Assembly: GCA_903830985.1 (NCBI GenBank)
Contig: CAIKVZ010000076.1
Location: 1-55,568 of the forward strand
Reading direction: 5' to 3'
From: an uncultured beta proteobacterium
GTDB taxonomy: Bacteria; Pseudomonadota; Gammaproteobacteria; Burkholderiales; Burkholderiaceae_C
DNA: 55,568 nt
Shown: positions 29,246 to 38,554 of the stretch, piece after piece
How positions within the stretch are numbered: the stretch's first letter is position 1
How the letters are laid out: every line of letters starts with the position of its first letter
Program-made: the position numbers and the translations under genes
Notes under the pieces: generated by a model
What the model saw: the letters and a program-made list of their open reading frames with translations, nothing else
Database searches by the model: none
What the model was told of the DNA's origin: nothing

Positions 29246-30085
29246 ATGCCCGTTTCTTCCTCTGAATCACTCGTTGAGTTTCGCCATCTGAGCTTCGGCT
29301 ACGGAGAGCGGCTGGTGCTCGACGACATCTCGCTGGCGCTGCCACGCGGCAAGGTGACCGCGCTGATGGGTGCGTCCGGCGGCGGCAAGACGACGCTGAT
29401 GCGTCTGATGGGCGGGCAGTACCGCGCGCAAAAGGGTGAGTTGCTGTTGCACGGCAAGAGCGGAACTCTGGATATCACGCGAATGGACCAAGCTGCGATG
29501 TACAAGGCGCGCCGGGCCATGGGCATGCTGTTCCAGTTCGGCGCGCTGTTCACGGACTTGAGCGTGTTTGACAACGTGGCCTTTCCGCTGCGCGAGCATA
29601 CCGACTTGCCCGAGGCCCTGATTCGCGACATCGTACTGATGAAACTTCACGCCGTCGGACTGCGCGGTGCGCGCGACCTGATGCCGGCCGAGGTTTCGGG
29701 CGGCATGTCGCGGCGCGTGGCAATGGCGCGTGCCATGGCGCTGGACCCGGAGCTGCTGATGTACGACGAGCCGTTTCCCGGACTCGATCCGATTTCGCTG
29801 GGCACCGTGGCGCAACTGATACGCCAACTCAACGACACCCTGGGTCTGACCAGCGTGGTGGTGTCGCACGAACTGGAGCAGACCTTTGCCATGGCCGACT
29901 ATGTGGTGCTGCTGGCGAATGGCAAGATCGCCGCCCAGGGCACGCCGCAAGAGGTGCGTGACAGCACCGACCCGCGCGTTGTGCAATACGTGCTGGCGCA
30001 AGCTGACGGACCCGTGCCCTTCCATTACCCGGGCAGCCCGGCCGAGCAGGACTTTGGTCCGGCAGCAAAGGGAGCACCCCAATGA
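29246..30085 (+). CDS. mlaF: Phospholipid-transport ABC ATPase MlaF
   Basis: The product has 279 residues. It powers MlaE in moving phospholipids between inner membrane and periplasmic MlaC, keeping the outer membrane asymmetric. It has Walker A MGASGGGKTTLM (about residue 45), the Mla-type LFQFGALFTDLSVFDNVAFP, signature VSGGMSRRVAMARA and Walker B LLMYDEPFPGLDP. The last also shows Pro where relatives often have Thr. Start ATG 29246 matches the family; an upstream in-frame ATG adds a non-conserved basic stretch. It overlaps mlaE by 4 nt. Confidence 0.94.
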   Translation: MPVSSSESLVEFRHLSFGYGERLVLDDISLALPRGKVTALMGASGGGKTTLMRLMGGQYRAQKGELLLHGKSGTLDITRMDQAAMYKARRAMGMLFQFGALFTDLSVFDNVAFPLREHTDLPEALIRDIVLMKLHAVGLRGARDLMPAEVSGGMSRRVAMARAMALDPELLMYDEPFPGLDPISLGTVAQLIRQLNDTLGLTSVVVSHELEQTFAMADYVVLLANGKIAAQGTPQEVRDSTDPRVVQYVLAQADGPVPFHYPGSPAEQDFGPAAKGAPQ

Positions 30086-30864
30086 GCTGGATTGACCCTG
30101 CTGCTGTGGGGCGCGCGACGCGCCAGCAAATCAAGGACATCGGCAAGGCCGCGCGCCTGTTCATCCGCTTGCTGGCCTTGCTCGGACCGAGCCTGAAACG
30201 CTTTGGCCTGATCCGCGATCAGATCCATTTTCTGGGCAACTATTCGCTGTCCATCATCGCCGTGTCCGGGCTTTTTGTCGGCTTCGTCTTCGGTTTGCAG
30301 GGCTACTACACGCTGCAGCGCTACGGCTCTTCCGAGGCACTGGGTTTGCTGGTGACACTGAGTCTGGTGCGCGAACTCGGTCCTGTCGTGACCGCGCTGC
30401 TGTTCGCCGGACGCGCTGGAACTTCGCTGACGGCCGAGATCGGACTGATGAAGGCGGGTGAGCAGATTTCCGCCATGGAGATGATGGCGGTGGATCCGAT
30501 CAGCCGGGTGCTTGCGCCGCGCTTTTGGGCCGGTGTCATCGCCATGCCTTTGCTGGCAGCCGTGTTCAGCGCGGTCGGCATCATCGGCGGCTGGGTCGTG
30601 GGCGTGCTCATGATTGGCGTCGATTCAGGCTCCTTTTGGAGCCAGATTCAAGGCGGTGTGGACGTTTGGGCCGATGTGGGCAACGGTGTCGTGAAGAGCG
30701 TGGTGTTCGGTTTCACCGTGACCTTTGTGGCGCTGCTGCAGGGCTTCGAAGCGCAACCCACGCCCGAGGGCGTGTCACGCGCCACGACCCGCACCGTGGT
30801 CGTGGCTTCATTGGCCGTGCTGGGACTGGACTTTGTCCTGACGGCCATGATGTTCAGTATTTAA
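30082..30864 (+). CDS. mlaE: Phospholipid-transport permease MlaE
   Basis: This inner-membrane permease (MlaE/Ttg2B family) has 260 residues and about five hydrophobic segments. Characteristic blocks are LVRELGPVVTALLFAGRAGT (about residue 94), SLTAEIGLMKAGEQISAMEM and VDPISRVLAPRFWAGVIAMP. It forms the core of the MlaFEDB complex. ATG overlaps the mlaF stop (ATGA). Confidence 0.95.
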   Translation: MSWIDPAAVGRATRQQIKDIGKAARLFIRLLALLGPSLKRFGLIRDQIHFLGNYSLSIIAVSGLFVGFVFGLQGYYTLQRYGSSEALGLLVTLSLVRELGPVVTALLFAGRAGTSLTAEIGLMKAGEQISAMEMMAVDPISRVLAPRFWAGVIAMPLLAAVFSAVGIIGGWVVGVLMIGVDSGSFWSQIQGGVDVWADVGNGVVKSVVFGFTVTFVALLQGFEAQPTPEGVSRATTRTVVVASLAVLGLDFVLTAMMFSI

Positions 30865-30893
30865 AAAGCCAACTATTTTAAAAAGGGAAACGC

Positions 30894-31385
30894 ATGGAGC
30901 GCTCCAAAAACGATTTCTGGGTAGGTCTGTTCGTGTTGATCGGTGCGGTCGCCATTCTGTTTCTGGCTCTGCAATCGGCCAATCTTTTGACCCTGAACTT
31001 CCAGCCAACTTACCGGCTCACGGCCAAGTTCGACAACGTGGGTGGGCTCAAGCCCAAAGCCGCGGTGCGCAGCGCCGGCGTGGTGGTGGGTCGCGTCGAG
31101 TCGATTACCTTCGATGACAAGAGCTTTCAGGCGCGCGTCACTTTGGCGATGCAAAGCCAGTTCGGCTTTCCCAAGGACAGCTCGTTGAAGATCCTCACCA
31201 GCGGCCTGCTGGGCGAACAGTATCTGGGCGTGGAAGCGGGCGCAGACGAGAAGAAGTTGGTGGATGGCGACAAGGTGAGCACAACGCAGTCGGCCGTGGT
31301 GCTGGAAAACCTGATCAGCCAGTTCCTGTTCAGCAAGGCTGCCGAGCCGGCTGCACCTGCTGCTGCGCCGTCTGCCGGCAAGTGA
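30894..31385 (+). CDS. mlaD: Mla complex MCE-domain protein MlaD
   Basis: The product has 163 residues. One N-terminal membrane helix (FWVGLFVLIGAVAILFLALQ) is followed by a single MCE domain: YRLTAKFDNVGGLKPKAAVR, SAGVVVGRVESITFD and LLGEQYLGVEAGADE. The periplasmic hexamer forms a lipid channel between MlaE and MlaC. The C-terminal Ala/Pro-rich tail is short. SD AAAGGG lies before ATG 30894. Confidence 0.94.
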   Translation: MERSKNDFWVGLFVLIGAVAILFLALQSANLLTLNFQPTYRLTAKFDNVGGLKPKAAVRSAGVVVGRVESITFDDKSFQARVTLAMQSQFGFPKDSSLKILTSGLLGEQYLGVEAGADEKKLVDGDKVSTTQSAVVLENLISQFLFSKAAEPAAPAAAPSAGK

Positions 31386-31392
31386 GCATGAC

Positions 31393-32133
31393 ATGGGCGT
31401 GTTGAAGTTCTGCAACCGGGGGCGTATCACGGCTTGGCTGGCCGTCGTCCTCATGCTGGCGCTGCTGTCGGGCTGCGCCACCGGACCCAACGCCAATCCG
31501 CGCGATCCGCTGGAGCCTTTCAACCGCGGCATGTCGCGCTTCAACGACGATGTGGACGGCATCGTTCTCAAGCCTGTTGCGACGGTGTACAAGAAGGCCA
31601 TTCCGCCGCTGGTGCGCACCGGCGTGAGCAACGTTTTCAACAACATCAGCGACGTCGGCTCGCTGCTGAACAATGTGTTCCAGTTCAAGGGACGGGCCGC
31701 CGCCGACATGGTGATACGCGTGAGCTTCAACACCGTCTTCGGTTTTGCCGGCATCCTGGACCTGGCCAGTGAGTTCGGCATTGAACGACATCCGGAAGAT
31801 TTTGGCCAGACACTGGGGCGTTGGGGTGTGCCGGCGGGCCCCTACCTGGTGCTGCCGCTGCTCGGCCCATCCACCCTGCGCGACACTGCCGCTTTGGTGG
31901 TGGATTACAAGGGAGATGTCACCGGCTACGTGGACCCCATCGCTTCGCGCACGGCCTTGGGTGCCTTGCGCATCGTGGACACGCGCGCGAATCTGTTGCG
32001 GTTGGGGACGATGCTGGACGAAGCGGCGCTCGACAAGTACAGTTTTTCGCGCGACGTCTATCTGCAGCGCCGGCGTTCATTGATTGCCGACGGCGAAGAG
32101 ACGGAGGCTGACCCGGATTCACCAGCCAAGTGA
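31393..32133 (+). CDS. mlaA: Outer-membrane lipoprotein MlaA (VacJ)
   Basis: The product has 246 residues. The lipoprotein signal peptide ends LALLSGCATG, so Cys about residue 31 is lipidated. It continues DPLEPFNRGMSRFNDDVD, then NVFNNISDVGSLLNNVFQFK and the late PYLVLPLLGPSTLRDTAALV, all typical. In the outer membrane it removes misplaced phospholipids and hands them to MlaC. Its placement inside the mla operon is the betaproteobacterial arrangement; in E. coli it lies elsewhere. Confidence 0.95.
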   Translation: MGVLKFCNRGRITAWLAVVLMLALLSGCATGPNANPRDPLEPFNRGMSRFNDDVDGIVLKPVATVYKKAIPPLVRTGVSNVFNNISDVGSLLNNVFQFKGRAAADMVIRVSFNTVFGFAGILDLASEFGIERHPEDFGQTLGRWGVPAGPYLVLPLLGPSTLRDTAALVVDYKGDVTGYVDPIASRTALGALRIVDTRANLLRLGTMLDEAALDKYSFSRDVYLQRRRSLIADGEETEADPDSPAK

Positions 32134-32214
32134 AGTCTCAAGTAGTCGGGTCATCGAGTGACATGCCTCAGGCGTTAAGTTGGTACGGGATGCCCCGTTA
32201 ATTCAAGGATGGAT

Positions 32215-32859
32215 ATGAAACGTCGTTTATTTCAGCAGTTGTGTGCTGTGGTGTTGTCTGTTACCGGACTCGTCGGTATGTCCGCAGTACATGCGGCCGA
32301 CGAGGCCCCCGACGTCCTTATCAAGCGTCTCGCATCCGACGTGCTTACCACGATCCGGGACGACGCCGCGATTCAGGCCGGCGACACCGGAAAGATCATT
32401 GGCCTGGTCGACACCCGCATCATGCCGAACGTCAACTTTCAGCGCATGACGGCGTCGGCCGTGGGTCCGGGTTGGCGCTCGGCCACACCCGAGCAGCAAA
32501 AACGGCTACAGGAGGAATTCAAGATTCTGCTGGTGCGAACCTATTCCGGCGCTCTGTCGCAGGTCAGTGACCAGGCCATCACGGTCAAGCCGCTGCGCGC
32601 CGCTGCGGAAGATACCGAAGTCTTGGTGCGCACCGAAGTCCGGGGACGTGGTGACCCGATCCAACTGGATTACCGGCTGGAAAAAACGCCGGGGCAGGGC
32701 GCTGGCTGGAAGATCTACAACTTCAACGTGCTCGGCGTCTGGATGGTGGAAACCTACCGCAGCCAGTTCGCTCAGGAGATCAATGCCAAGGGCATCGATG
32801 GATTGATCGCATCCCTGTCGGCGCGCAACCGTGCCAACGCTGGCGCCAAGAAGGGTTGA
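32215..32859 (+). CDS. mlaC: Periplasmic phospholipid-binding protein MlaC
   Basis: The product has 214 residues. A Sec signal peptide (MKRRLFQQLCAVVLSVTGLV, cleaved near VHA-ADEAP) exports it. Family blocks are PNVNFQRMTASAVGPGWRSA (about residue 64) and EQQKRLQEEFKILLVRTYSG, then WKIYNFNVLGVWMVETYR. It shuttles phospholipid between MlaA and the MlaFEDB complex. I chose ATG 32215 because AAGGA at 32205-32209 is correctly spaced for it but overlaps the alternative ATG at 32209. Confidence 0.94.
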   Translation: MKRRLFQQLCAVVLSVTGLVGMSAVHAADEAPDVLIKRLASDVLTTIRDDAAIQAGDTGKIIGLVDTRIMPNVNFQRMTASAVGPGWRSATPEQQKRLQEEFKILLVRTYSGALSQVSDQAITVKPLRAAAEDTEVLVRTEVRGRGDPIQLDYRLEKTPGQGAGWKIYNFNVLGVWMVETYRSQFAQEINAKGIDGLIASLSARNRANAGAKKG

Positions 32860-32861
32860 GT

Positions 32862-33137
32862 ATGCTGGTACTGCCCGCCGAGTTGACCAATCTCCAGGCG
32901 ACAGCCTTGCTGCAGCAACTGGGCGAGCAACTTCGTTCCCAGAGCGAGGGGGACGTGGCGGTGGACGCCAGTGCGCTGGAGCGTTTTGATTCGTCGGTGC
33001 TGGCGTTGTTGCTGCAATTGCGCCGCGACGCCCTGGCCCTGAGCAAGACTTTTTCCGTCAAGGGCTTGCCCTCGCGGCTGCGTGACCTGGCGGGGCTTTA
33101 CGGCGTCGCGGAGTTGCTGACCCCCAACGCCGGATGA
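32862..33137 (+). CDS. mlaB: Mla complex STAS-domain subunit MlaB
   Basis: This 91-residue STAS protein opens MLVLPAELTNLQATALLQQL and has DASALERFDSSVLALLLQL with the conserved Asp-Ser-Ser at the phosphorylation-type loop. It binds MlaF and stabilises the ABC core at the cytoplasmic face. ATG 32862 lies 2 nt after the mlaC stop. A TTG at 32856 overlapping that stop is a less likely start. Confidence 0.88.
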   Translation: MLVLPAELTNLQATALLQQLGEQLRSQSEGDVAVDASALERFDSSVLALLLQLRRDALALSKTFSVKGLPSRLRDLAGLYGVAELLTPNAG

Positions 33138-33194
33138 GGCGACCGCGGAGCGAACCGCGCAGCCCGATTTCCTGCCGGTAAAATTCATCCGCTC

Positions 33195-34214
33195 ATGCCT
33201 GCCATTTCCTTTCAGTCCGTCTCCAAAATCTACCCCGCAACATCTGCCCAGAGTGCCCCACTCAGGGCGCTGGACGGCGTGAGTTTTGATATTCAGGAAG
33301 GCGAATTTTTCGGTCTGCTGGGCCCCAATGGGGCTGGCAAGACCACCCTCATCAGCGTGCTCGCGGGCCTGACGCGCGCCAGCAGCGGCCGCGTGCTGGT
33401 GCAGGGCTGCGATGTGCAGGCCGACTATGCACAGGCGCGGCGCAAACTGGGCGTGGTGCCGCAGGAACTGGTGTTCGATCCCTTCTTCAACGTGCGCGAG
33501 GCGCTGCGTTTTCAGTCTGGCTATTTCGGCATCCGGCACAACGATGCCTGGATCGACGAACTGCTGTCCAGCCTGGGCCTGGCCGACAAGGCGAATGCCA
33601 ATATGCGCCAACTCTCCGGCGGGATGAAGCGGCGCGTGCTGGTGGCCCTGGCGCTGGTGCACAAGCCACCGGTGATCGTGCTCGACGAGCCCACTGCCGG
33701 GGTCGATGTGGAGTTGCGCCAGACCCTGTGGCAATTCATCGCCAAGTTGAACAAGCAGGGCAGCACCGTGTTGCTGACCACGCATTATCTGGAAGAGGCC
33801 GAGGCCCTGTGTGGTCGTCTGGCCATGCTGAAGAAGGGCCAGGTGGTGGCGCTGGACCGCACCAGCGAGTTGCTTAAAAAAGCCGCGTCCACGGTGTTGC
33901 GCTTCAAGATCGACAGCGAACTGCCCGCGTCGATACGGGACAAGGCGCGCGTCACCGGGCGTATCGTGCAACTGCCGGCGAACAGCGCCGCCGACATCGA
34001 ACTCTATCTGGCCGCGGTGCGCGAAGCCGGCCTGGTGGCGCAGGACATCGAAATTCGCAAGGCCGATCTGGAAGACGTGTTCCTGGAAGTCATGGCCGGT
34101 GCCCAAGGCGGTGAGAGGGTCGGCATGAGCGCCGACGGGCCGCCCCTAGGCGCGAGGGACCCCTCGGGGGGCAGCGCAGTACGCGCAGCGACAAGCGTGG
34201 GGGCCATCCCATGA
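33195..34214 (+). CDS. ABC-2 type exporter ATP-binding protein (YadG-like)
   Basis: The product has 339 residues. It has Walker A GPNGAGKTTL (about residue 43), Q-loop VVPQELVFDPFFNV, signature LSGGMKRRVLVALAL (about 138), Walker B VIVLDEPTAGVDV and the H-loop LLTTHYLEEAE. It works with the membrane protein at 34211, overlapping it by 4 nt. The expected end is near DVFLEVMAG. The last 32 or so residues (for example ADGPPLGARDPSGGSAVRAA) are encoded by a GC-rich repeat and look like a non-functional extension. Confidence 0.9.
   Translation: MPAISFQSVSKIYPATSAQSAPLRALDGVSFDIQEGEFFGLLGPNGAGKTTLISVLAGLTRASSGRVLVQGCDVQADYAQARRKLGVVPQELVFDPFFNVREALRFQSGYFGIRHNDAWIDELLSSLGLADKANANMRQLSGGMKRRVLVALALVHKPPVIVLDEPTAGVDVELRQTLWQFIAKLNKQGSTVLLTTHYLEEAEALCGRLAMLKKGQVVALDRTSELLKKAASTVLRFKIDSELPASIRDKARVTGRIVQLPANSAADIELYLAAVREAGLVAQDIEIRKADLEDVFLEVMAGAQGGERVGMSADGPPLGARDPSGGSAVRAATSVGAIP
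34134..34206. repeat. GC-rich repeat of Comamonadaceae type inside a reading frame
   Basis: The segment has the form GGGCCGCCCC...GCGCGAGGGACCCCTCGGGGGG...GCGACAAGCGTGGGGGCC. I recognise it as an intergenic repeat pattern common in Comamonadaceae chromosomes. Here it lies within the 3' end of the ABC ATPase gene. Recognition is from memory; only one clear copy is seen in this window. Confidence 0.5.
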
Positions 34215-34966
34215 TGGGCTGGCAGGCGCTGTTTTACAAGGAAGTATTGCGCTTCTGGAAGGTTGGATTTCAAACGGTGGCCGCGCCGGTGATGACGGCC
34301 GTGCTGTACCTGCTGATCTTCGGCCATGTGCTCGAAGGCAGCGTCAAGGTCTACGACCAAATCAGCTACACCGCCTTTCTGGTGCCAGGGCTGGTGATGA
34401 TGAGCGTGCTGCAAAACGCCTTTGCCAACAGTTCGTCCTCGCTCATCCAGAGCAAGATCATGGGCAATATGGTGTTTCTGTTGTTGACACCGCTGTCGCA
34501 CTGGAGCTGGTTTTTCGCCTACGTGGGCTCGTCCATGGTGCGCGGCCTGGTGGTGGGCAGCGGCGTGTTCCTGGTCACGGTCTGGTTTGCCCACATCAGC
34601 TTTGTCGCGCCGCTGTGGATCCTGGTGTTTGCCGTGCTGGGCGCGGCACTCATGGGAACGCTTGGCCTGATCGCCGGCCTCTGGGCGGAAAAATTCGACC
34701 AGCTGGCGGCGTTTCAGAACTTCTTCATCATGCCGCTGACCTTTCTCAGCGGTGTCTTCTACTCCATCCATTCCCTGGGCCCGTTCTGGCAGGGGGTGAG
34801 CCACTTCAATCCGTTCTTCTACATGATCGACGGGTTCAGGTACGGATTTTTTGGCGTCAGCGATGTTTCACCCTGGCTCAGCCTGGGCGTCGTTTCGCTG
34901 TTTCTTGCAGTGGTTGGCGCGGTGGGTATTCATCTGCTGCGCACCGGCTACAAAATCAGAAGTTGA
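34211..34966 (+). CDS. ABC-2 type exporter membrane protein (YadH-like)
   Basis: The product has 251 residues and about six membrane helices. YTAFLVPGLVMMSVLQNAFA (about residue 56) and the late FFIMPLTFLSGVFYSIHSLG (about 173) with HFNPFFYMIDGFRYGFFG are typical of ABC-2/YadH permeases. With the preceding ATPase it forms a two-gene exporter of unknown substrate. Its location between mlaB and ibaG suggests an envelope role, by inference only. Confidence 0.9.
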   Translation: MMGWQALFYKEVLRFWKVGFQTVAAPVMTAVLYLLIFGHVLEGSVKVYDQISYTAFLVPGLVMMSVLQNAFANSSSSLIQSKIMGNMVFLLLTPLSHWSWFFAYVGSSMVRGLVVGSGVFLVTVWFAHISFVAPLWILVFAVLGAALMGTLGLIAGLWAEKFDQLAAFQNFFIMPLTFLSGVFYSIHSLGPFWQGVSHFNPFFYMIDGFRYGFFGVSDVSPWLSLGVVSLFLAVVGAVGIHLLRTGYKIRS

Positions 34967-34978
34967 ATCGGAATACAC

Positions 34979-35221
34979 ATGAACGCAGAACAACTCCAAA
35001 CCATCATTCAGTCCGGCCTTCGCTGTGAGCACATCGCCATCACCGGCGACGGTGTGCACTGGGATGCGGTCATCGTCTCGCCCGAATTCGAAGGCCTGCG
35101 CAAGATTGCGCGCCATCAGCGCGTCTACGCCACCCTGGGCAACAGGATGCAGACCAACGAAGTGCACGCCCTGTCGATGCAGACCGTGACGCCGGCGGAA
35201 TGGGCGGTGCTCAATGGATAA
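34979..35221 (+). CDS. ibaG: BolA/IbaG-family protein
   Basis: This small protein of 80 residues opens [20 protein letters not shown] and has [20 protein letters not shown] followed by [15 protein letters not shown]. That is the BolA-like fold with the conserved His region that binds glutaredoxin and iron-sulfur clusters. Position next to murA and downstream of mla parallels ibaG (yrbA) in E. coli. It overlaps murA by 8 nt. Confidence 0.88.
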   Translation: MNAEQLQTIIQSGLRCEHIAITGDGVHWDAVIVSPEFEGLRKIARHQRVYATLGNRMQTNEVHALSMQTVTPAEWAVLNG

Positions 35222-36479
35222 GCTGCTGATCCGCGGTGGCCGCCCGCTTAACGGCACGGTGCAGATTTCGGGCGCGAAGAATGCCGCACTGCCCGAGTTG
35301 TGTGCGGCCTTGCTGAGTGACTCGCCCGTGCTGCTGCTCAACGTGCCGCAGTTGCAGGACGTGTCCACCATGCTCAAGCTGCTGCGCAACATGGGTGTCG
35401 TCGCCCAGCGCCAGGAAGACGGCAGCGTGCAACTCGACGCCGGCCCCTTGTCCCTGCCAGAAGCACCTTACGAGCTGGTCAAGACCATGCGCGCCTCGGT
35501 GCTGGCGCTGGGTCCGCTGCTGGCGCGCTTTGGCAAGGCCAGGGTTTCGCTGCCCGGCGGCTGCGCCATCGGTTCGCGCCCGGTGGATCAGCACATCAAG
35601 GGCATGCAGGCCATGGGTGCGAACATCGTGGTGGAGCATGGCTACATGATCGCCAGCCTGCCCGAAGGCTGGACCCGCCTGCGTGGTGCGAAGATCACCA
35701 CCGACATGGTCACAGTCACTGGCACCGAGAACTTCTTGATGGCCGCCAGCCTGGCCGAAGGTGAGACCATTCTGGAGAACGCAGCGCAGGAGCCGGAAAT
35801 TTCCGACTTGGCCGAGATGCTCATCAAGATGGGTGCGAAGATTGAAGGCCATGGCAGCAGCCGCATTCGCATCCAGGGCGTGGACAAGCTTTATGGTTGC
35901 ACGCACCAGGTGGTGGCGGACCGGATCGAGACCGGCACCTTTCTGTGCGTCGTTGCCGCCACCGGCGGCGACGTGGTCCTGCAGCATGGCCGCGCTGACC
36001 ATCTGGACGCGGTGATCGACAAGCTGCGCGACGCTGGCGCCACGGTCACGGCCGTGGCGGAAGGCATTCGCATTCAGTCGCAGGGTCGACTCAAGGCGCA
36101 GAACTTTCGCACCACCGAATACCCGGGTTTCCCGACCGATATGCAAGCCCAGTTCATGGCGCTCAATTGCATCTCTTCGGGTGCTTCCAAGGTGACCGAG
36201 ACCATTTTCGAGAACCGCTTCATGCACGTGAATGAGTTGGTGCGTCTGGGTGCCAAGATCCAGATCGACGGCAAGGTGGCACTGGTCGAAGGCGTGGACA
36301 AACTCTCGGGCGCCACCGTCATGGCGACCGATCTGCGGGCCTCTGCCAGCCTGGTGATGGCCGGACTGGTGGCCGAAGGCGAGACCACGGTGGAGCGCAT
36401 CTACCACCTGGACCGAGGCTACGACCAGATGGAAACCAAGCTGCGCGGCATCGGGGCAGATATTGAGAGAGTGAAATGA
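35214..36479 (+). CDS. murA: UDP-N-acetylglucosamine 1-carboxyvinyltransferase
   Basis: The product has 421 residues, normal length. It adds enolpyruvate from PEP to UDP-GlcNAc, the first committed step of peptidoglycan synthesis. The N-terminus [20 protein letters not shown] carries the conserved Lys. [18 protein letters not shown] (about residue 114) contains the catalytic, fosfomycin-target Cys. [19 protein letters not shown] (about 302) and the late [15 protein letters not shown] (about 380) are also present. It starts within the end of ibaG. Confidence 0.97.
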   Translation: MDKLLIRGGRPLNGTVQISGAKNAALPELCAALLSDSPVLLLNVPQLQDVSTMLKLLRNMGVVAQRQEDGSVQLDAGPLSLPEAPYELVKTMRASVLALGPLLARFGKARVSLPGGCAIGSRPVDQHIKGMQAMGANIVVEHGYMIASLPEGWTRLRGAKITTDMVTVTGTENFLMAASLAEGETILENAAQEPEISDLAEMLIKMGAKIEGHGSSRIRIQGVDKLYGCTHQVVADRIETGTFLCVVAATGGDVVLQHGRADHLDAVIDKLRDAGATVTAVAEGIRIQSQGRLKAQNFRTTEYPGFPTDMQAQFMALNCISSGASKVTETIFENRFMHVNELVRLGAKIQIDGKVALVEGVDKLSGATVMATDLRASASLVMAGLVAEGETTVERIYHLDRGYDQMETKLRGIGADIERVK

Positions 36480-36567
36480 GCCCCCTTGCGTACCTCGCTG
36501 TTGCTCGGTCCGGGGCTCGTTGCTTCGGCGCTCACGCCATTTTGACTAAAGCTATTGAGGTGACGAT

Positions 36568-37218
36568 TTGATTACCCTGGCCCTTTCCAAGGGACGCATC
36601 TTCGACGAGACCCTGCCGCTGCTCAAGGCCGCTGGCATCGAGGTGCTGGACGACCCGGAAACGACGCGCAAGCTGATCCTGGCGACGAACCAACCGGAAG
36701 TGCGCGTGGTGCTGGTGCGCGCCAGCGACGTGCCCACCTACGTGCAGTACGGCGGCGCCGATCTGGGCATCACGGGCAAGGACACCTTGCTCGAACATGG
36801 AAGCCAGGGTCTTTACCAACCGCTGGATCTGCAGATTGCGAAGTGCCGCATGAGCGTGGCCGTGCGCGAGGGCTTTGACTATGCGGGGGCTGTCAGGCAG
36901 GGCAGCCGCCTGCGCGTTGCCACCAAATTTGTGGCGATTGCGCGCGAATTTTTTGCCAGCAAGGGCGTGCACGTGGACCTGATCAAGCTTTACGGCAGCA
37001 TGGAACTGGCGCCGCTGACCGGTTTGTCGGACGCCATCGTTGACGTGGTTTCCACCGGCAATACCCTCAAGGCGAACCATCTGGTGGAGGTGGAGCGCAT
37101 CATGGACATCAGTTCGCGTCTGGTGGTGAACCAGGCTGCACTCAAGCTCAAGCAGCAGCCCATACGGCGCATCATCGACGCCTTTGCCGCCGCCTTGCAG
37201 CAGCCCACCGCCCCATAA
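36568..37218 (+). CDS. hisG: ATP phosphoribosyltransferase, short form
   Basis: The product has 216 residues. It catalyses the first step of histidine synthesis from ATP and PRPP. It has [20 protein letters not shown] at the start, [16 protein letters not shown] (about residue 63) and the PRPP loop [17 protein letters not shown] (about 155). It lacks the C-terminal regulatory ACT-like domain of long HisG, so it needs HisZ, which is not in this window. GTG/TTG-type start: the codon at 36568 is TTG-flanked 'GATTTGATT' context, read as ATT-independent TTG-like initiation is not needed if ATG-equivalent start at 36568 is accepted; the exact initiator is the least certain part. First gene of the his operon. 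Confidence 0.93.
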   Translation: MITLALSKGRIFDETLPLLKAAGIEVLDDPETTRKLILATNQPEVRVVLVRASDVPTYVQYGGADLGITGKDTLLEHGSQGLYQPLDLQIAKCRMSVAVREGFDYAGAVRQGSRLRVATKFVAIAREFFASKGVHVDLIKLYGSMELAPLTGLSDAIVDVVSTGNTLKANHLVEVERIMDISSRLVVNQAALKLKQQPIRRIIDAFAAALQQPTAP

Positions 37219-37222
37219 GTCC

Positions 37223-38545
37223 ATGAACTTGCAAGCACTACCGCTGCGCCTTTGCACCGCCGACGCCAGTTTCGAGGCGGACTTCCAGGCGCGCCTGCAT
37301 TGGTCGGCCCAGGCCGACGCCGAGATTGAACAGCGCGTCGCCGACATCCTGGCCGATGTGCAGCAGCGCGGCGACGCCGCCGTGCTGGAATACACGGCGC
37401 GCTGGGACCAGTTGAAGGCCGGGTCCATGGCCGCGTTGGAGCTGACGCAGGACGAACTCAAGGCCGCGTTTGACGCGATACCCGCAGCGCAGCGCGAAGC
37501 CCTGCAGGCCGCCGCAGCACGGGTGCGCCGCTACCACGAAGCGCAGAAAAAGGCCTGCGGCGAGAGCTGGAGTTACCGTGACGACGAGGGCAACCTGCTC
37601 GGACAGAAGGTCACGCCGCTGGAGCGCGTGGGCATCTACGTGCCGGGCGGCAAGGCGGCCTACCCCTCATCCGTGCTGATGAACGCCATTCCCGCCCATG
37701 TGGCCGGTGTCACCGACATCATCATGGTGGTGCCCACGCCCGGCGGCGAAAAGAACGCCATGGTGCTGGCCGCCGCCTACGTGGCGGGCGTCAGCCGGGT
37801 CTTCACCATCGGTGGCGCGCAGGCCGTGGCGGCGCTGGCCTATGGCACGGCAACAATCCCTGCGGTGCACAAGATCACCGGTCCCGGCAACGCCTACGTG
37901 GCTGCAGCCAAGCGCCGCGTCTTCGGCACGGTGGGCATCGACATGATCGCCGGACCGTCCGAAATCCTGGTGCTGGCCGACGGCTCCACGCCGCCCGACT
38001 GGGTGGCGATGGACCTGTTCTCGCAAGCCGAGCACGACGAACTGGCGCAAAGCATTCTGCTGTGCCCGAACGCCGCCTACATCGACGCCGTGCAGGCGTC
38101 CATTGACAGACTCCTGCCCGAAATGCCGCGTGCCGCCATCATCGCCAAATCGCTCAGCGACCGTGGCGCGCTGATCCTCACCCGCAGCATGGAAGAGGCC
38201 TGCGCCATCAGCAACCGGGTCGCGCCCGAGCATCTGGAAGTGAGCAGCCAGGATCCGAACCGTTGGGAGCCCTTGCTGATCCACGCCGGCGCCATTTTTC
38301 TCGGCGCGTACACCAGCGAGTCCTTGGGCGACTACTGTGCCGGACCGAACCACGTGTTGCCCACCAGCGGCACGGCGCGTTTCAGCTCGCCCCTGGGTGT
38401 GTACGACTTCCAGAAGCGCAGCAGCTTGATCGAGGTGAGCGAGACCGGTGCCCAGGTGCTTGGGAAAATCGCTGCCGAACTGGCGTATGGCGAAGGTCTG
38501 CAGGCGCATGCGCGCTCGGCGCAGATGCGGTTGAAGACTTTTTGA
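37223..38545 (+). CDS. hisD: Histidinol dehydrogenase
   Basis: The product has 440 residues. It carries out the two-step NAD-dependent oxidation of histidinol to histidine using zinc. Blocks are [20 protein letters not shown] (about residue 134), [20 protein letters not shown] (about 195), [15 protein letters not shown] and [15 protein letters not shown]. The zinc-site region [13 protein letters not shown] (about 270) and [18 protein letters not shown] complete it. ATG 37223 begins 4 nt after the hisG stop; a longer frame would overlap hisG. Confidence 0.97.
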   Translation: MNLQALPLRLCTADASFEADFQARLHWSAQADAEIEQRVADILADVQQRGDAAVLEYTARWDQLKAGSMAALELTQDELKAAFDAIPAAQREALQAAAARVRRYHEAQKKACGESWSYRDDEGNLLGQKVTPLERVGIYVPGGKAAYPSSVLMNAIPAHVAGVTDIIMVVPTPGGEKNAMVLAAAYVAGVSRVFTIGGAQAVAALAYGTATIPAVHKITGPGNAYVAAAKRRVFGTVGIDMIAGPSEILVLADGSTPPDWVAMDLFSQAEHDELAQSILLCPNAAYIDAVQASIDRLLPEMPRAAIIAKSLSDRGALILTRSMEEACAISNRVAPEHLEVSSQDPNRWEPLLIHAGAIFLGAYTSESLGDYCAGPNHVLPTSGTARFSSPLGVYDFQKRSSLIEVSETGAQVLGKIAAELAYGEGLQAHARSAQMRLKTF

Positions 38546-38554
38546 AATAGAACG

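Noticed and set aside
36480-36567. Second copy of the GC-rich Comamonadaceae repeat between murA and hisG
   Set aside because: Only short GC-rich blocks are similar to 34134-34206; I could not align it convincingly.
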